Shown here piece by piece: positions 23,901-32,972 of a DNA stretch of 64,000 nucleotides. Position numbers and translations under genes: made by a program. Source of the DNA: Verrucomicrobiia bacterium. GTDB lineage: Bacteria; Verrucomicrobiota; Verrucomicrobiia; Verrucomicrobiales; DEV007. The notes below the pieces were generated by a model that worked only from the letters and a program-made list of their open reading frames with translations, was not told where the DNA came from and ran no database searches. Where the stretch lies: assembly GCA_020439995.1 (NCBI GenBank), contig JAGROY010000060.1, positions 1 through 64,000 of the forward strand, in the 5' to 3' direction. Every line of letters begins with the position of its first letter. The stretch's first letter is position 1.

Positions 23901-26900
23901 ATGAAACTCCCCGTCTGTATTTGCCACGCCGCCCCCATCTGGATCCCTGGCTCTATTGGTAAAATCCTTCGCGTTGCGCTCCTCGGAAGCATTTTCCTCC
24001 AAGCGGTCTCGACAACAGATGCCAAGAACGCAGATCTATCGTCATCGATCGCCAACCTTTCGGAATCTTCAGCGGAGACCGCACCGGGACTTTCCGACGA
24101 GTCACCGGAAATCGTGACCGAGGGTGACAATGTGCATGTGTTCTGGTTTGCCAGGCATCCCGATGGTGGTCACAAAATCTGCCACAAGCGATCGCCGGAT
24201 CGCGGCAGAACGTGGTTGCCCACCTATGAGTTTTACCAGCAGGATCTGGCATTGCGCGATCCACTCGCGGGTCCATTGAACAAGCATCTGGCCGTGATCA
24301 ATGGAACCGTGCACATTGCCTTTGGCGCGTATGGAGGCGAGGGTGGTGGCTGGTATGGGAAGATGATGTACCTGCGTTCGATGGACAACGGAGCCAGCTT
24401 CGAGACTCCCCGCGTGATGTGGGCGTCTGAGGGGCCGTGGCACGCCTACGATGTTCGCGTGGCCTCCGCTGATGGAAAACTGGCGATCTGCTACCGGCAG
24501 TCGCCGAACTGGTACAACAACCTGGGGGTTCACGTGCTGATATCCACCGACTTCGGTGCGACGTTTACTGATACGGTGGCGATGACGGGCGGCGAAGGAG
24601 GCTCCTGGAGTCTGGACGATTTTGTATTCACCGGTGACATGGCTGCGGTGATCTGCCTGCAATGGGGCAATACCGCATGGGGCTGGAAAGGTGATCTGCA
24701 CATGGCGGTCTCAGATGATGGTGGAGCAAGCTTCCGTCAGCAGCTCATCTCGGTTCCATCGACCAATGATCTGCACCGCAGCAATCTTTCCCACGACTAT
24801 CACTACAGCCCGATCATCGCCTGTAATTCCGGTCGAGCCCATGCGCTCTGGCTGGCCCAAGACGCGGAAGGAACCAACGGCGTATTCTATCGCCGCTCTG
24901 CCGATGGCGGGCGCTCGTGGGAAGCTGCACAGAATCTCACTGCGGGCACCGGCATCAATCCAGCGCAGTTGTACCCGCGGCAGACGATCACCACCGATGG
25001 CGATCTTGTCTTCGCACTGATCCACACCAGTGCATCGAAGATCTACCTGCGCCGATCGACCGACGGCGGTGCAAGTTTCGGGCCACTCATCGAAGCGACG
25101 GATCCTGCAGGCGAGTCGATTGCTGCCGATGGCTGGTGGCCAGTGATGAAACGCGTTCCCACTGGGCAACCTGGCGTGACCGCCCTGGACATTGTCACCA
25201 CTGGCTTGCGGCGGTTTCGATCACTCGACGATGGCACAACGTTCACGACCACAGCCGTTGGGCCCATCTGGTCACTGCGCGAAAGCAACCGACCGCAATT
25301 TGCCAGCGATGCAGCAGGAGCCACGCACATCATCTGTGAGGGAAAATGGACATGGTACTCAACGGGAGTTTTTGGTGATCCCGATGTGCTCTACGCCCGC
25401 ATCGACCCCGAACCCGCACCCCTCAGTGGCAAGCAGGCCTTGCAAATGACCACCATCAGAAATCCCGGCGACGGCACAGGAACCGAACGCTGGGACGGCA
25501 TGCTCGTTCCCGATGACGGAAGTCTACTGCCACGATCCGCGCTGACGATTGAGTGCTGGGTCAAGTCACAGCTGGCCAGCTCAGACGTTGAAAGTTACTA
25601 CGTGGAGAAACAAGGCCCAGGTGCTGGAGGGGCCTGGGAGACTGTTCTCATCGGAAACTGGAGATCCGGCCAGGCTGATGTGCGCATTGCCACGGAATCG
25701 GATGGCTATGTGCTGGTGGGCGGCGAACCGATCGTGAATGGCGACTGGCATCATATCGCTGTGACTTACGATTCCCAACAGGCTGGCGAGAATATGCGGC
25801 TCTTTGTCGACGGCGAACAAGTCGCAGCCACTGCTGCCACAGGGATGGTTAAGGCCGGTCGTGGCCCTGTGTTCCTGGGTGGTGACAATAGCCAACGCGC
25901 TGACGGAACCGTCACGATCGATGACGTTCGAATCTGGGATCGCGCGCTGAGCCGTGCTGATATCATGGCACGGAAAACTCTGGCGCTTTCCGGCAATGAG
26001 CCCGGGCTGGTCGCCTGGTATCCGTTGGATGGATCGACACGTGACGCCTCTGGCAACGGGCATCACGGGACACTCCTTTACAAAGAGGCGTTCGTTGCAG
26101 GTGTTACCGGCTCTCCTGTGGTTGCGGTGCCTGCCATCACAAGCGCCACCATTCTCAATGGAACCGTTGGATCTCCCCTCGCCTACGGCATCGTTTCAGT
26201 CCCGGCAGCAACTTCCTTCAGCGCCATGGGGCTTCCAGATGGCCTGGAGATTGACACTGCTTCCGGAATGATTTCAGGCACACCGGCAACCGCTGGAATC
26301 TACTCCGTTCCCGTCACCGCCACTGGCTCCGGTGGCACGGCGAATCTTACATTGACTGTAAACATACAAAGCGGCGAGACGGGAGTTTTTGACAACAACA
26401 ACATCGCCGGTGTTCAGAGCGCCCCCCCACAGCCGACGACGTTCACCTTAGACTTCCCCACCCTGATCACTTACGTGATGGACTACCACTACTTCAACAA
26501 CGGCACACCTCCGGGAACGATCGCCCTGCGCCACAGCGATGGAACAGTCTATGGCCCCTGGCAGAGCGAGGGACGTATTGGGCAGGGCGGCGTCAGCAAT
26601 GCCTACTGGGAAGTGTGGCCGATGGTGTCGCTGCCAGCCGGATCGTATACAGTCATCGATTCTTCGCCCGCAACATGGTCGTGGAATGCCCAGTCCCAGA
26701 GCAGCGGCATCAGCACCATCAAGGGAATTCCTAACGGACAGGACGGCACGGCATTGCTGACCGCATGGGCATCGGCCAATGGCCTGACCGGCGCATCTGC
26801 CGCACCCGAAGCAGACCCGGATGGCGACAACCGCCCGAACTGGATCGAAGCTGCTCTTGGAGCCAATCCAATGCGTTTTGATCCCGCACCTCCCCATCTC

Positions 26901-27194
26901 TCGGCGGTGACTGTCGGCACGGAACATGCGGTCGCATACACGATTGGCGCGGGAGGCATTGGGGTTCCCGGAATCGATCATGTTGTCAATGGTGCTCGCA
27001 TCTATCTGGAGGCATCGACATCTCTCAACCCGGACTCATGGAGCCGCACCGTCGAAAATCTCGATATCGCTGCTGCCGAAAAGATCGACAACGGCGACGG
27101 CACCGAAACCGTGGTAATCCCACTGCGTCAGGGACAATTGGGCGCGACTCCGCTATTCATCCGCGAGCATTTCACCCGAGCAACGAGCGAGTAG
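23901..27194 (+). CDS. Large exported sialidase-like (BNR/Asp-box) protein with LamG domain
   Basis: This is a 1097-residue secreted protein. An N-terminal hydrophobic segment (ILRVALLGSIFLQAVS) is followed by a beta-propeller with seven Asp-boxes. These include SPDRGRTW, SMDNGASF, STDFGATF, SDDGGASF, SADGGRSW, STDGGASF and SLDDGTTF. Next come a concanavalin/LamG-like domain (about residues 530-735, with WHHIAVTYD and VDGEQVAATA), a putative Ig domain of the He_PIG type (near residues 740-825) and a jelly-roll-like segment. A degenerate calcium motif (DPDGDNRPNWIE) precedes the shared C-terminal module (YLEASTSLNPDSW...). The propeller resembles sialidases, but I cannot assign catalytic residues, so enzymatic activity is unproven. 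A glycan-binding or glycan-cleaving surface protein is likely. Confidence 0.85.
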   Translation: MKLPVCICHAAPIWIPGSIGKILRVALLGSIFLQAVSTTDAKNADLSSSIANLSESSAETAPGLSDESPEIVTEGDNVHVFWFARHPDGGHKICHKRSPDRGRTWLPTYEFYQQDLALRDPLAGPLNKHLAVINGTVHIAFGAYGGEGGGWYGKMMYLRSMDNGASFETPRVMWASEGPWHAYDVRVASADGKLAICYRQSPNWYNNLGVHVLISTDFGATFTDTVAMTGGEGGSWSLDDFVFTGDMAAVICLQWGNTAWGWKGDLHMAVSDDGGASFRQQLISVPSTNDLHRSNLSHDYHYSPIIACNSGRAHALWLAQDAEGTNGVFYRRSADGGRSWEAAQNLTAGTGINPAQLYPRQTITTDGDLVFALIHTSASKIYLRRSTDGGASFGPLIEATDPAGESIAADGWWPVMKRVPTGQPGVTALDIVTTGLRRFRSLDDGTTFTTTAVGPIWSLRESNRPQFASDAAGATHIICEGKWTWYSTGVFGDPDVLYARIDPEPAPLSGKQALQMTTIRNPGDGTGTERWDGMLVPDDGSLLPRSALTIECWVKSQLASSDVESYYVEKQGPGAGGAWETVLIGNWRSGQADVRIATESDGYVLVGGEPIVNGDWHHIAVTYDSQQAGENMRLFVDGEQVAATAATGMVKAGRGPVFLGGDNSQRADGTVTIDDVRIWDRALSRADIMARKTLALSGNEPGLVAWYPLDGSTRDASGNGHHGTLLYKEAFVAGVTGSPVVAVPAITSATILNGTVGSPLAYGIVSVPAATSFSAMGLPDGLEIDTASGMISGTPATAGIYSVPVTATGSGGTANLTLTVNIQSGETGVFDNNNIAGVQSAPPQPTTFTLDFPTLITYVMDYHYFNNGTPPGTIALRHSDGTVYGPWQSEGRIGQGGVSNAYWEVWPMVSLPAGSYTVIDSSPATWSWNAQSQSSGISTIKGIPNGQDGTALLTAWASANGLTGASAAPEADPDGDNRPNWIEAALGANPMRFDPAPPHLSAVTVGTEHAVAYTIGAGGIGVPGIDHVVNGARIYLEASTSLNPDSWSRTVENLDIAAAEKIDNGDGTETVVIPLRQGQLGATPLFIREHFTRATSE

Positions 27195-27493
27195 GCCCCC
27201 CAAAAGTAACGCACACTGATCCTCGAACGAGGCGCCGTAGGTGAACGCCTGCATTGAAGGGATCGGCCACAGAAGTGCCACGGGAGACATCGGGCGCTCG
27301 AACCTGAGCGCAATTGTCCACACACAGCAAAATCGAGCACGCTGCACACAGCGAAGACCTCTCAATGTGCTCCAACGGGACAGGGAGGCATTTCAGCGGC
27401 ACCCCGGATGACCACCGATGCCACGCTAGAATGTCATGGATTCCCGCCATTCATAGGATTAAGCTGAGAGTCAACCACCGAAGATGCCTCTGA
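27195..27493. other. Intergenic region, no gene recognised
   Basis: This 299-bp stretch contains a small perfect hairpin, CCTCGAACGAGG (27221-27232), soon after the preceding stop codon. There is no T-tract, so it is at best a weak terminator. Nothing else is recognised. Confidence 0.4.
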
Positions 27494-28129
27494 ATGATGG
27501 ATTCTGTCCCTCCCCCATTGCCTCCCGATCCCCCCGCGTCCTCAAGCACCATGAGGGCGGACGGGTTGAGTGACGCTGATGCCTCGCATCTGCAGCTGCT
27601 CGCGATTTTTCACTACATTCTGGCCGGACTTACATTTCTGTTTGGTCTCATTCCCATTGCCTACGCCGTTTTTGGCCTGATGCTGCTGACGAATCAGGAG
27701 TTTTCCGGCCCCAACTACGCGGAACTGGAACGGCAAGCCCACCAGGAACACGAGAAGATGCAGGAAGAAGTTCTGTTTGGTGGCGAAGCCCCGCCGGAGC
27801 CAATCGCTGTCGAAGCAGAACCCGGACAGGAGTTTGAATTCGAACCGGAAGCGGTTCCGCCCCCTGGAATGCATAGAGACGCCAAAGTTGTCGGAGGAAT
27901 CGTGATTGGTGTTAGCGCTCTCCTGGCGCTGGTCACTTGGCTTACAGCCGGTCTAATGTTGCTAACCGGTCGCTCCTTGCAAAAGCGCAAACGCTATGCG
28001 CTCTGCATGGTGACAGCGGCAATCTCCCTGCTCCAATTTCCTTTTGGCACTACCTTGGGCATCTTCACCATTATTGTTCTCCAGCGACCTGGCATCGTAG
28101 CAGCATTCAAGCGCGGAAAGGTAGCGTGA
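27494..28129 (+). CDS. Small membrane protein, function unknown
   Basis: This 211-residue protein has a Pro-rich cytoplasmic-type N-terminus (PPPLPPDPP). A hydrophobic region near residues 35-62 is followed by an acidic Glu/Pro-rich loop (residues ~75-125) and two more membrane segments near 132-156 and 165-197. The stretch HLQLLAIFHYILAGLTFLFG resembles small verrucomicrobial and planctomycete membrane proteins of unknown function. It lies 69 bp upstream of the DUF5685-like gene on the same strand, so the two may be co-expressed. Confidence 0.75.
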   Translation: MMDSVPPPLPPDPPASSSTMRADGLSDADASHLQLLAIFHYILAGLTFLFGLIPIAYAVFGLMLLTNQEFSGPNYAELERQAHQEHEKMQEEVLFGGEAPPEPIAVEAEPGQEFEFEPEAVPPPGMHRDAKVVGGIVIGVSALLALVTWLTAGLMLLTGRSLQKRKRYALCMVTAAISLLQFPFGTTLGIFTIIVLQRPGIVAAFKRGKVA

Positions 28130-28197
28130 GGGCGACCAGCTGCAGCAGGTAATTGCTATTGATTCACTGGTTTCAACATTGGTATTCAGATTCCTCA

Positions 28198-29235
28198 ATG
28201 TTCGGTTACTTTGGATCTCCCTGTAGTGGATGCCGCGGCGGTGATGCCCGTGCCTACCGCTCGTTTTTCTGCGGATTGTGCAATCGATTGCGAGGTGACT
28301 ACGGGTTGCCTGCGCGATTTCTGGTAAACCGGGACAGCACCTTTCTGGCAGTGCTGGCTGCCGCACAGATGCGGGAGCAACCGGTGATTTCCCGATCGAC
28401 TTGCTGCAATCCATTTGGAAAAAAGCGCGAGCACTTCGAAACTGGGCCAGCAGTGACCTACGCGTCTGCAGTAACTGTGTTCGGTTTGGAAATGAAGCTG
28501 CGGGACAATGCGCTCGACGATTCAGGATGGAATCGAAGCGTGGCATCCGGGTTACTTTCCATGGCCAGAGGCAGCTTCGAACATGCGAGAGCTGTGTTGG
28601 GAGCAACGGGACTGTGCCCTGCGACGTTGGCAGCAGGCTTCGACGAGCAGGCAGAGCGCGAACGTGCATTCGCAGCTGAAAGGAAGAATCTGGAACTGGT
28701 GACGGCGCCCACTTCCACCGCCTACTCCGCCATCATCTCGCAAACCGCAGCCTTACAGGGAGCCGACACCCGGATTTCGAGCGGCTCCTTCGCTCAATTT
28801 GGGAATCACCTTGGTTCATTGGTGTATTTGTTAGATGCCGCTACCGACAGAGATCGGGACCGCAAGACAGGAGCATTCAATCCGGTTCACCACATTGGCC
28901 TTCCCGCAGTGACCGATGCCGCCCTGCAGCGAGTCGGGCAACTGGAGGAAATCACTTCAGGACTACAGGGAGAATTCATCCACTTCGGTGACCTCATCGG
29001 GCAACTCGTCAGCTCGCTGCGGGCTACTGCGCAGACCATTCTCGCTCCACAAACCGCAACTCCGACCGAGGGCGAGAGGAAGAAGAAAAGAAAAAAGTCG
29101 AAGGACAACCAGTCCAGCTGCTGTGACTACTGCGATTGCGTCCCTACTTGCGACTGCTGCCGCTGCTGCGATTGTTGCAAGTGCTGTGGAAAAGGAGGCT
29201 GCGATTGTGATTGCCCGTGCTGCTGCTGCGATTGA
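28198..29235 (+). CDS. DUF5685-like protein with extremely cysteine-rich C-terminus
   Basis: This 345-residue protein begins MFGYFGSPCSGC and has FFCGLCNRLRGDYGLPARFL, matching my recollection of the DUF5685 family, whose function is not established. A Cys pair near residues 80-81 (STCCNPFG) and the helical region EMKLRDNALDDSG also fit. After a Lys-rich linker (GERKKKRKKSKDN) the last 38 residues (308-345) contain 20 cysteines, mostly as CC or CxC pairs, with no close family counterpart that I know. A metal-binding tail is plausible. The ATG at 28198 starts the conserved MFGY; an upstream extension of 15 codons is unlikely. Confidence 0.8.
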   Translation: MFGYFGSPCSGCRGGDARAYRSFFCGLCNRLRGDYGLPARFLVNRDSTFLAVLAAAQMREQPVISRSTCCNPFGKKREHFETGPAVTYASAVTVFGLEMKLRDNALDDSGWNRSVASGLLSMARGSFEHARAVLGATGLCPATLAAGFDEQAERERAFAAERKNLELVTAPTSTAYSAIISQTAALQGADTRISSGSFAQFGNHLGSLVYLLDAATDRDRDRKTGAFNPVHHIGLPAVTDAALQRVGQLEEITSGLQGEFIHFGDLIGQLVSSLRATAQTILAPQTATPTEGERKKKRKKSKDNQSSCCDYCDCVPTCDCCRCCDCCKCCGKGGCDCDCPCCCCD

Positions 29236-29278
29236 CTTGAGGCTTCAGCAGTTCTCGAAATGACAACTGGATTCTGGG

Positions 29279-30826
29279 TCAGCTTTTCGGCAGAACCCCG
29301 GAAAGCTTTACCAACGCATCACTGCTCGCAATCTGCTCACCGTCCGCCAGCACCTGCAGGCAAGCGCCGCGACCGTAGCGGGTACCGTCTTTGTCCCAGA
29401 GGATGGTGAGACTGCGACCGTGATATTGAATGCGATCGAGACAGAACCAGTCCCAGGTTCCTGCGGGGACAAGCGGATGGACTTTGATCACATCGTCCGC
29501 CCTCGGGCGCAGCCCCATGAGGCCAGTGATCAGTGAGTCGGCGAATGTGGAATGGTTGTAGAATGCGCTGCGATCTCCACGGTTGATCCAGGCGCCAGTG
29601 ACTTCGTCCTGGTATTCGCCGATGAAAGGTTTGCCATCGGCATACTGCGATTTCACGTAGGTGCGGAACACGTCGAAGTAATCGCTGGCAGTGACGACAT
29701 CCTGCGGGTAGTCGCACAACACATTGGCCAGGGCATCGAGTGTCTGGGATGTGGCGAAAGGCCAGAGGGCGCCGTCCCATTCGCAGGTGCCAATCCCGCT
29801 GGAGCGGAACTTTGGATGGCGGCGCTCTGCTGTGGTGACACCGAAGGGTGCTCGGAATCCCTTTTCATCCATCAATTGAGCCCAGGCGACTTCATATCCA
29901 GCTCCTGGCCTGGGCAGGTGGAAGCGCCAGGGAATGAAGCCGATCGCCTCGCGCACTTTGGCGAATCCTTTCTCAGGATGACGCACGGTGAAGAACTTCA
30001 GTTCAGGATCCCAGAGATACTCGGATGTCAGCTTCCGGAGGACTTCCGCCTTGATGCCAAATTCTCTTGCCAGCTCCGGTCGATCAGCCAGGAGCGCAAT
30101 CTCATGAATCGCCCGTGCGTTGGCGAACATGTAACTGTTGATGGTCGGTCGCGCCTGCTGTTCACGGCGGGAGCCGCTGATCGATTCCTCCATTCCATCT
30201 TTCACATCGTGCTGCCAGAACAGACCACTGGGTAACTGCCGATCCCGCTCCCACACGCCATAGTCGGTCACCAGATCGTCGAGGATTCCTAAGAGGAACT
30301 GCTTGTCCTGGGCCACTAGATAACGTTCCCACGCGGCAGCTGCCAGCCAGTTGCTGAACTTGTAAAATTTGGGCGCCGGCTTGCCATCGGAACCTCTGAG
30401 CCAGTAGAGCATGTACTGGTCGATCGGCTTTCGATCGTGCAGCCAGCGGCCTTCGGCAATATGATGACCTAACGCACAACTCACCGTATTGAAATCGCCG
30501 GCGTGACCAACTGGCGTAAGAAATTCCGTGAATACGAATCCTTTAGGCGTTTGCTTGAGATGCTTGCGGAATGACCACCAGCGAAAGTAATAGATCTCCT
30601 CGACCGCGTTATCCGGACACTCGAAGAATGGAATGTTCTGCTGAAGCCAATCCCACGACTCGGCGTTCGGGATCAAGTTGACGACGGTTTCTTCCGCCAT
30701 CGCATTGAACCGCTCGATGTGATGCTTGAAGTTGTCGGGCTTGATTACGTTCTCGTCAGCGATGCCTGAATGGACGACGCCGAGCACCAGCGAGACGAAG
30801 AAGAGGATACTTGTCATTGCTCTCAT
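29279..30826 (-). CDS. Exported MGH1-like (alpha,alpha)6-barrel glycoside hydrolase
   Basis: This 515-residue protein has a signal peptide (SILFFVSLVLGVVHSGIADE). The rest looks like a helical toroid enzyme of the trehalase/GH63/MGH1-like group: WWSFRKHLKQTPKGF, DGMEESISGSR, INSYMFANARAIHEIA, TCEWDGALWPFATSQT and HSTFADSLITGLMGLRP. DGMEE and the later EWDG region are where the acid and base residues of this group usually sit. The substrate is not clear. The gene follows a small anchored protein (22 bp away) and araA on the same strand, suggesting a role in releasing or using a plant-type sugar. The ATG at 30826 is chosen as the start of the signal peptide; the frame is open upstream. Confidence 0.82.
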   Translation of the reverse strand: MRAMTSILFFVSLVLGVVHSGIADENVIKPDNFKHHIERFNAMAEETVVNLIPNAESWDWLQQNIPFFECPDNAVEEIYYFRWWSFRKHLKQTPKGFVFTEFLTPVGHAGDFNTVSCALGHHIAEGRWLHDRKPIDQYMLYWLRGSDGKPAPKFYKFSNWLAAAAWERYLVAQDKQFLLGILDDLVTDYGVWERDRQLPSGLFWQHDVKDGMEESISGSRREQQARPTINSYMFANARAIHEIALLADRPELAREFGIKAEVLRKLTSEYLWDPELKFFTVRHPEKGFAKVREAIGFIPWRFHLPRPGAGYEVAWAQLMDEKGFRAPFGVTTAERRHPKFRSSGIGTCEWDGALWPFATSQTLDALANVLCDYPQDVVTASDYFDVFRTYVKSQYADGKPFIGEYQDEVTGAWINRGDRSAFYNHSTFADSLITGLMGLRPRADDVIKVHPLVPAGTWDWFCLDRIQYHGRSLTILWDKDGTRYGRGACLQVLADGEQIASSDALVKLSGVLPKS

Positions 30827-30848
30827 GCTCTCATTAGGTCTTCTTGCA

Positions 30849-31277
30849 CTAGCTTGTAGGCTCAGTCGTCCAGCCAAACTGTCCACGTCCAGTTTGCGAC
30901 CATTCATGGCGATAGGGAATCCAGACTCCCTGGTCCGTCCGATGAAGATAGATCCGATCAATCGATGAGTGAACACTATCATCGCGACAACTGGGGTCGT
31001 AAATCGATACCCGCACCCGGCTTTCGGGGAGCTGCTTGGTTGTAATCTCGATTCGGGCGGGAATTTCACTTTGGTAGTCCGTATCGTAGTACAGGTAACG
31101 TTCTGCACACTCCTCCGGATCGACATCGCTCATTTTCTGGAGCTCCACCACGAACTCCAGCGCTGGCGATCGAAGCGATGCTTCAGCGTAGGCGAATGGG
31201 ACGGTGAGCTTAAGCGCGGTGATTCCCCCAACGAGTATGACCAACGAAACGAGTAACCAAATTAGTTTGTGTCTCAT
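30849..31277 (-). CDS. Small membrane-anchored protein, function unknown
   Basis: This 142-residue protein has an N-terminal hydrophobic anchor or signal (KLIWLLVSLVILVGGITAL). A soluble domain with two cysteines (ECAERY, DPSCRDD) that could form a disulfide follows. I recognise no family. It sits between araA (33 bp upstream) and the glycoside hydrolase gene (22 bp downstream) on the same strand, so it probably belongs to the same transcript. Confidence 0.7.
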   Translation of the reverse strand: MRHKLIWLLVSLVILVGGITALKLTVPFAYAEASLRSPALEFVVELQKMSDVDPEECAERYLYYDTDYQSEIPARIEITTKQLPESRVRVSIYDPSCRDDSVHSSIDRIYLHRTDQGVWIPYRHEWSQTGRGQFGWTTEPTS

Positions 31278-31310
31278 TTTCTCAGTGAGCAGTTTCGCTT
31301 TGACTTAACG

Positions 31311-32828
31311 CTACACTCTGCCTAACCCCTGCGAAAGATGGTAGGAAATATCGTTCCAGCGCAATTCTTTTTTGAGTTCGGAGATTTTTGTATCGGCGTT
31401 GATCACGATGATTTCTATCCCGCTCATCGCGGCGAAGTCTTCTAGGTGTTCGGTGGTGACGGCGTAGCTGTAGCCGGTGTGATGGGCGCCTCCCGCATAA
31501 ATCCAGGCTGCGCAGGCAGTCTTGAAATCTGGCTGACATGCCCAGACGGCCCGGGCCACTGGCAGCTTGGGCAGCGGCCGGGGCGGGGCCACTGCTGTCA
31601 CTTCGTTTACGAGCAGGCGGAAGCGATTGCCGAGGTCGACAATGGAGGCATTGAGCGCTGGGCCAGCGGGTGCATTAAAGACAAGTCGAGCCGGGTCCTC
31701 TTTGCCACCGATTCCCAGCGGGTGGACTTCGAGCGAGGGCTTGGTCGATGCGATCGATTCGCAGATCTCTAACATGTGCGCACCCAGCACGAGGTGGCGC
31801 TTGGGATCGAGGTGGTAAGTGTAGTCCTCCATAAAGGAGGTGCCGCCCTTCAGATCTGCTCCGATCACTTTCATTGAGCGAAGCAGGGCACAGGTTTTCC
31901 AGTCGCCCTCTCCGCCAAAGCCGTAGCCATCGGCCATGAGGCGTTGGACCGCGATGCCCGGCAATTGTTTGAGCCCATGGAGGGCTTCGAAACTGGTGGT
32001 GAAGCCCTTGAATCCGCCGTCGTCGAGAAAGGAACGGAGGCCAAGCTCGATGCCTGCAGCATCGCGAACCGACGCATGGCGTTTGCCGCCCTGGCGCAGA
32101 TCCTTCGTCATCTTGTAGCTGTCTTCGTACTCGCTGCAAAGCCGCGTTACGGCAGCCGTTGAGACCGCGTCCACGTGAGCGACCACGTCACCCACTCCGT
32201 ATCCATTTACCGCGTAGCCAAAGCGCATCTCGGCAGCCACCTTGTCGCCGTCGGTCACGGCGACCTCGCGCATGTTGTCACCGATGCGAGCAATCTTCAT
32301 GCCCTGCATGTCGTGATGAGCACGCGCCGCGCGCATCCAGGCAGCGAGTCGATCGTGGACTTCCGGATCGCTGTGGTGGCCGACGACCACCTTGCGCTCA
32401 AGGCGCATGCGGGTGTGGATGAACCCAGCCTCGCGGTCACCATGCGCGGACTGGTGAAGATTCATGAAGTCCATGTCGATCTTACCCCATGGCAGGTCAC
32501 GGCTCAACTGGGTGTGCAGGTGGAGGAAGGGCTTGAGCAGCGCAGTCAGTCCGCCGATCCACATTTTCGACGGCGAAAATGTATGCATCCACAGGATCAG
32601 GCCAGCGCAGTTGTCGTCGTTGTTGGCTTCGAGGCAACGCTCCCGCACTTCCTCCGGTCGGGTCACGATCGGCTTGAAGACGACCTTGAGAGGAATGGCT
32701 TTGGCAGCACTGAGCGAGCGAGCGATTGCCTCGGCATTGGCCGCGACTTCGTTCAGGGCTTCGGGGCCGTAGAGGTGCTGGCTGCCAGTAACGAACCAGA
32801 TTTCGGGGCATGCGAGATTCTTGATCAT
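31311..32828 (-). CDS. araA: L-arabinose isomerase
   Basis: L-arabinose isomerase (505 residues; E. coli AraA has 500) converts L-arabinose to L-ribulose. The metal-binding catalytic residues are present as Glu307 (GFGGEGDW), Glu334 (SFMEDYTYH), His351 (VLGAHMLEI) and the GGAHHT pair at 449-450. The N-terminal signature [11 protein letters not shown] begins near residue 11. The ATG at 32828 is favoured over an in-frame GTG six codons upstream because it lies next to the conserved start. No araB or araD is adjacent. The gene heads a likely three-gene minus-strand unit with a small anchored protein and a glycoside hydrolase. Confidence 0.97.
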   Translation of the reverse strand: MIKNLACPEIWFVTGSQHLYGPEALNEVAANAEAIARSLSAAKAIPLKVVFKPIVTRPEEVRERCLEANNDDNCAGLILWMHTFSPSKMWIGGLTALLKPFLHLHTQLSRDLPWGKIDMDFMNLHQSAHGDREAGFIHTRMRLERKVVVGHHSDPEVHDRLAAWMRAARAHHDMQGMKIARIGDNMREVAVTDGDKVAAEMRFGYAVNGYGVGDVVAHVDAVSTAAVTRLCSEYEDSYKMTKDLRQGGKRHASVRDAAGIELGLRSFLDDGGFKGFTTSFEALHGLKQLPGIAVQRLMADGYGFGGEGDWKTCALLRSMKVIGADLKGGTSFMEDYTYHLDPKRHLVLGAHMLEICESIASTKPSLEVHPLGIGGKEDPARLVFNAPAGPALNASIVDLGNRFRLLVNEVTAVAPPRPLPKLPVARAVWACQPDFKTACAAWIYAGGAHHTGYSYAVTTEHLEDFAAMSGIEIIVINADTKISELKKELRWNDISYHLSQGLGRV

Positions 32829-32938
32829 TAAAAAATGAGGGGCCACAGGTATCGCACGGCCACGAGAGGAAATGCAACAAGGATCCCCTCACCTTCCGGG
32901 GAAACACTGCCAGCTATCCGGGTATCCGGTGTGCGCGC

Positions 32939-32966
32939 TTGAAATTACCTGGCCATTTTGATAAAT
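32939..32966 (+). promoter_or_regulatory. Possible promoter of the esterase gene, placed for a leaderless transcript
   Basis: TTGAAA (32939-32944), a 16-bp spacer and ATAAAT (32961-32966) resemble a sigma-70 promoter. The ATG of the esterase lies only 6 nt downstream of the -10 box, so transcription would start at or next to it. This is a prediction only. Confidence 0.3.
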
Positions 32967-32972
32967 GGACTC

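Noticed and set aside
29233-29275. TGA ending the Cys-rich tail considered as read-through selenocysteine
   Set aside because: No conserved sequence continues downstream and no suitable hairpin lies just after it.
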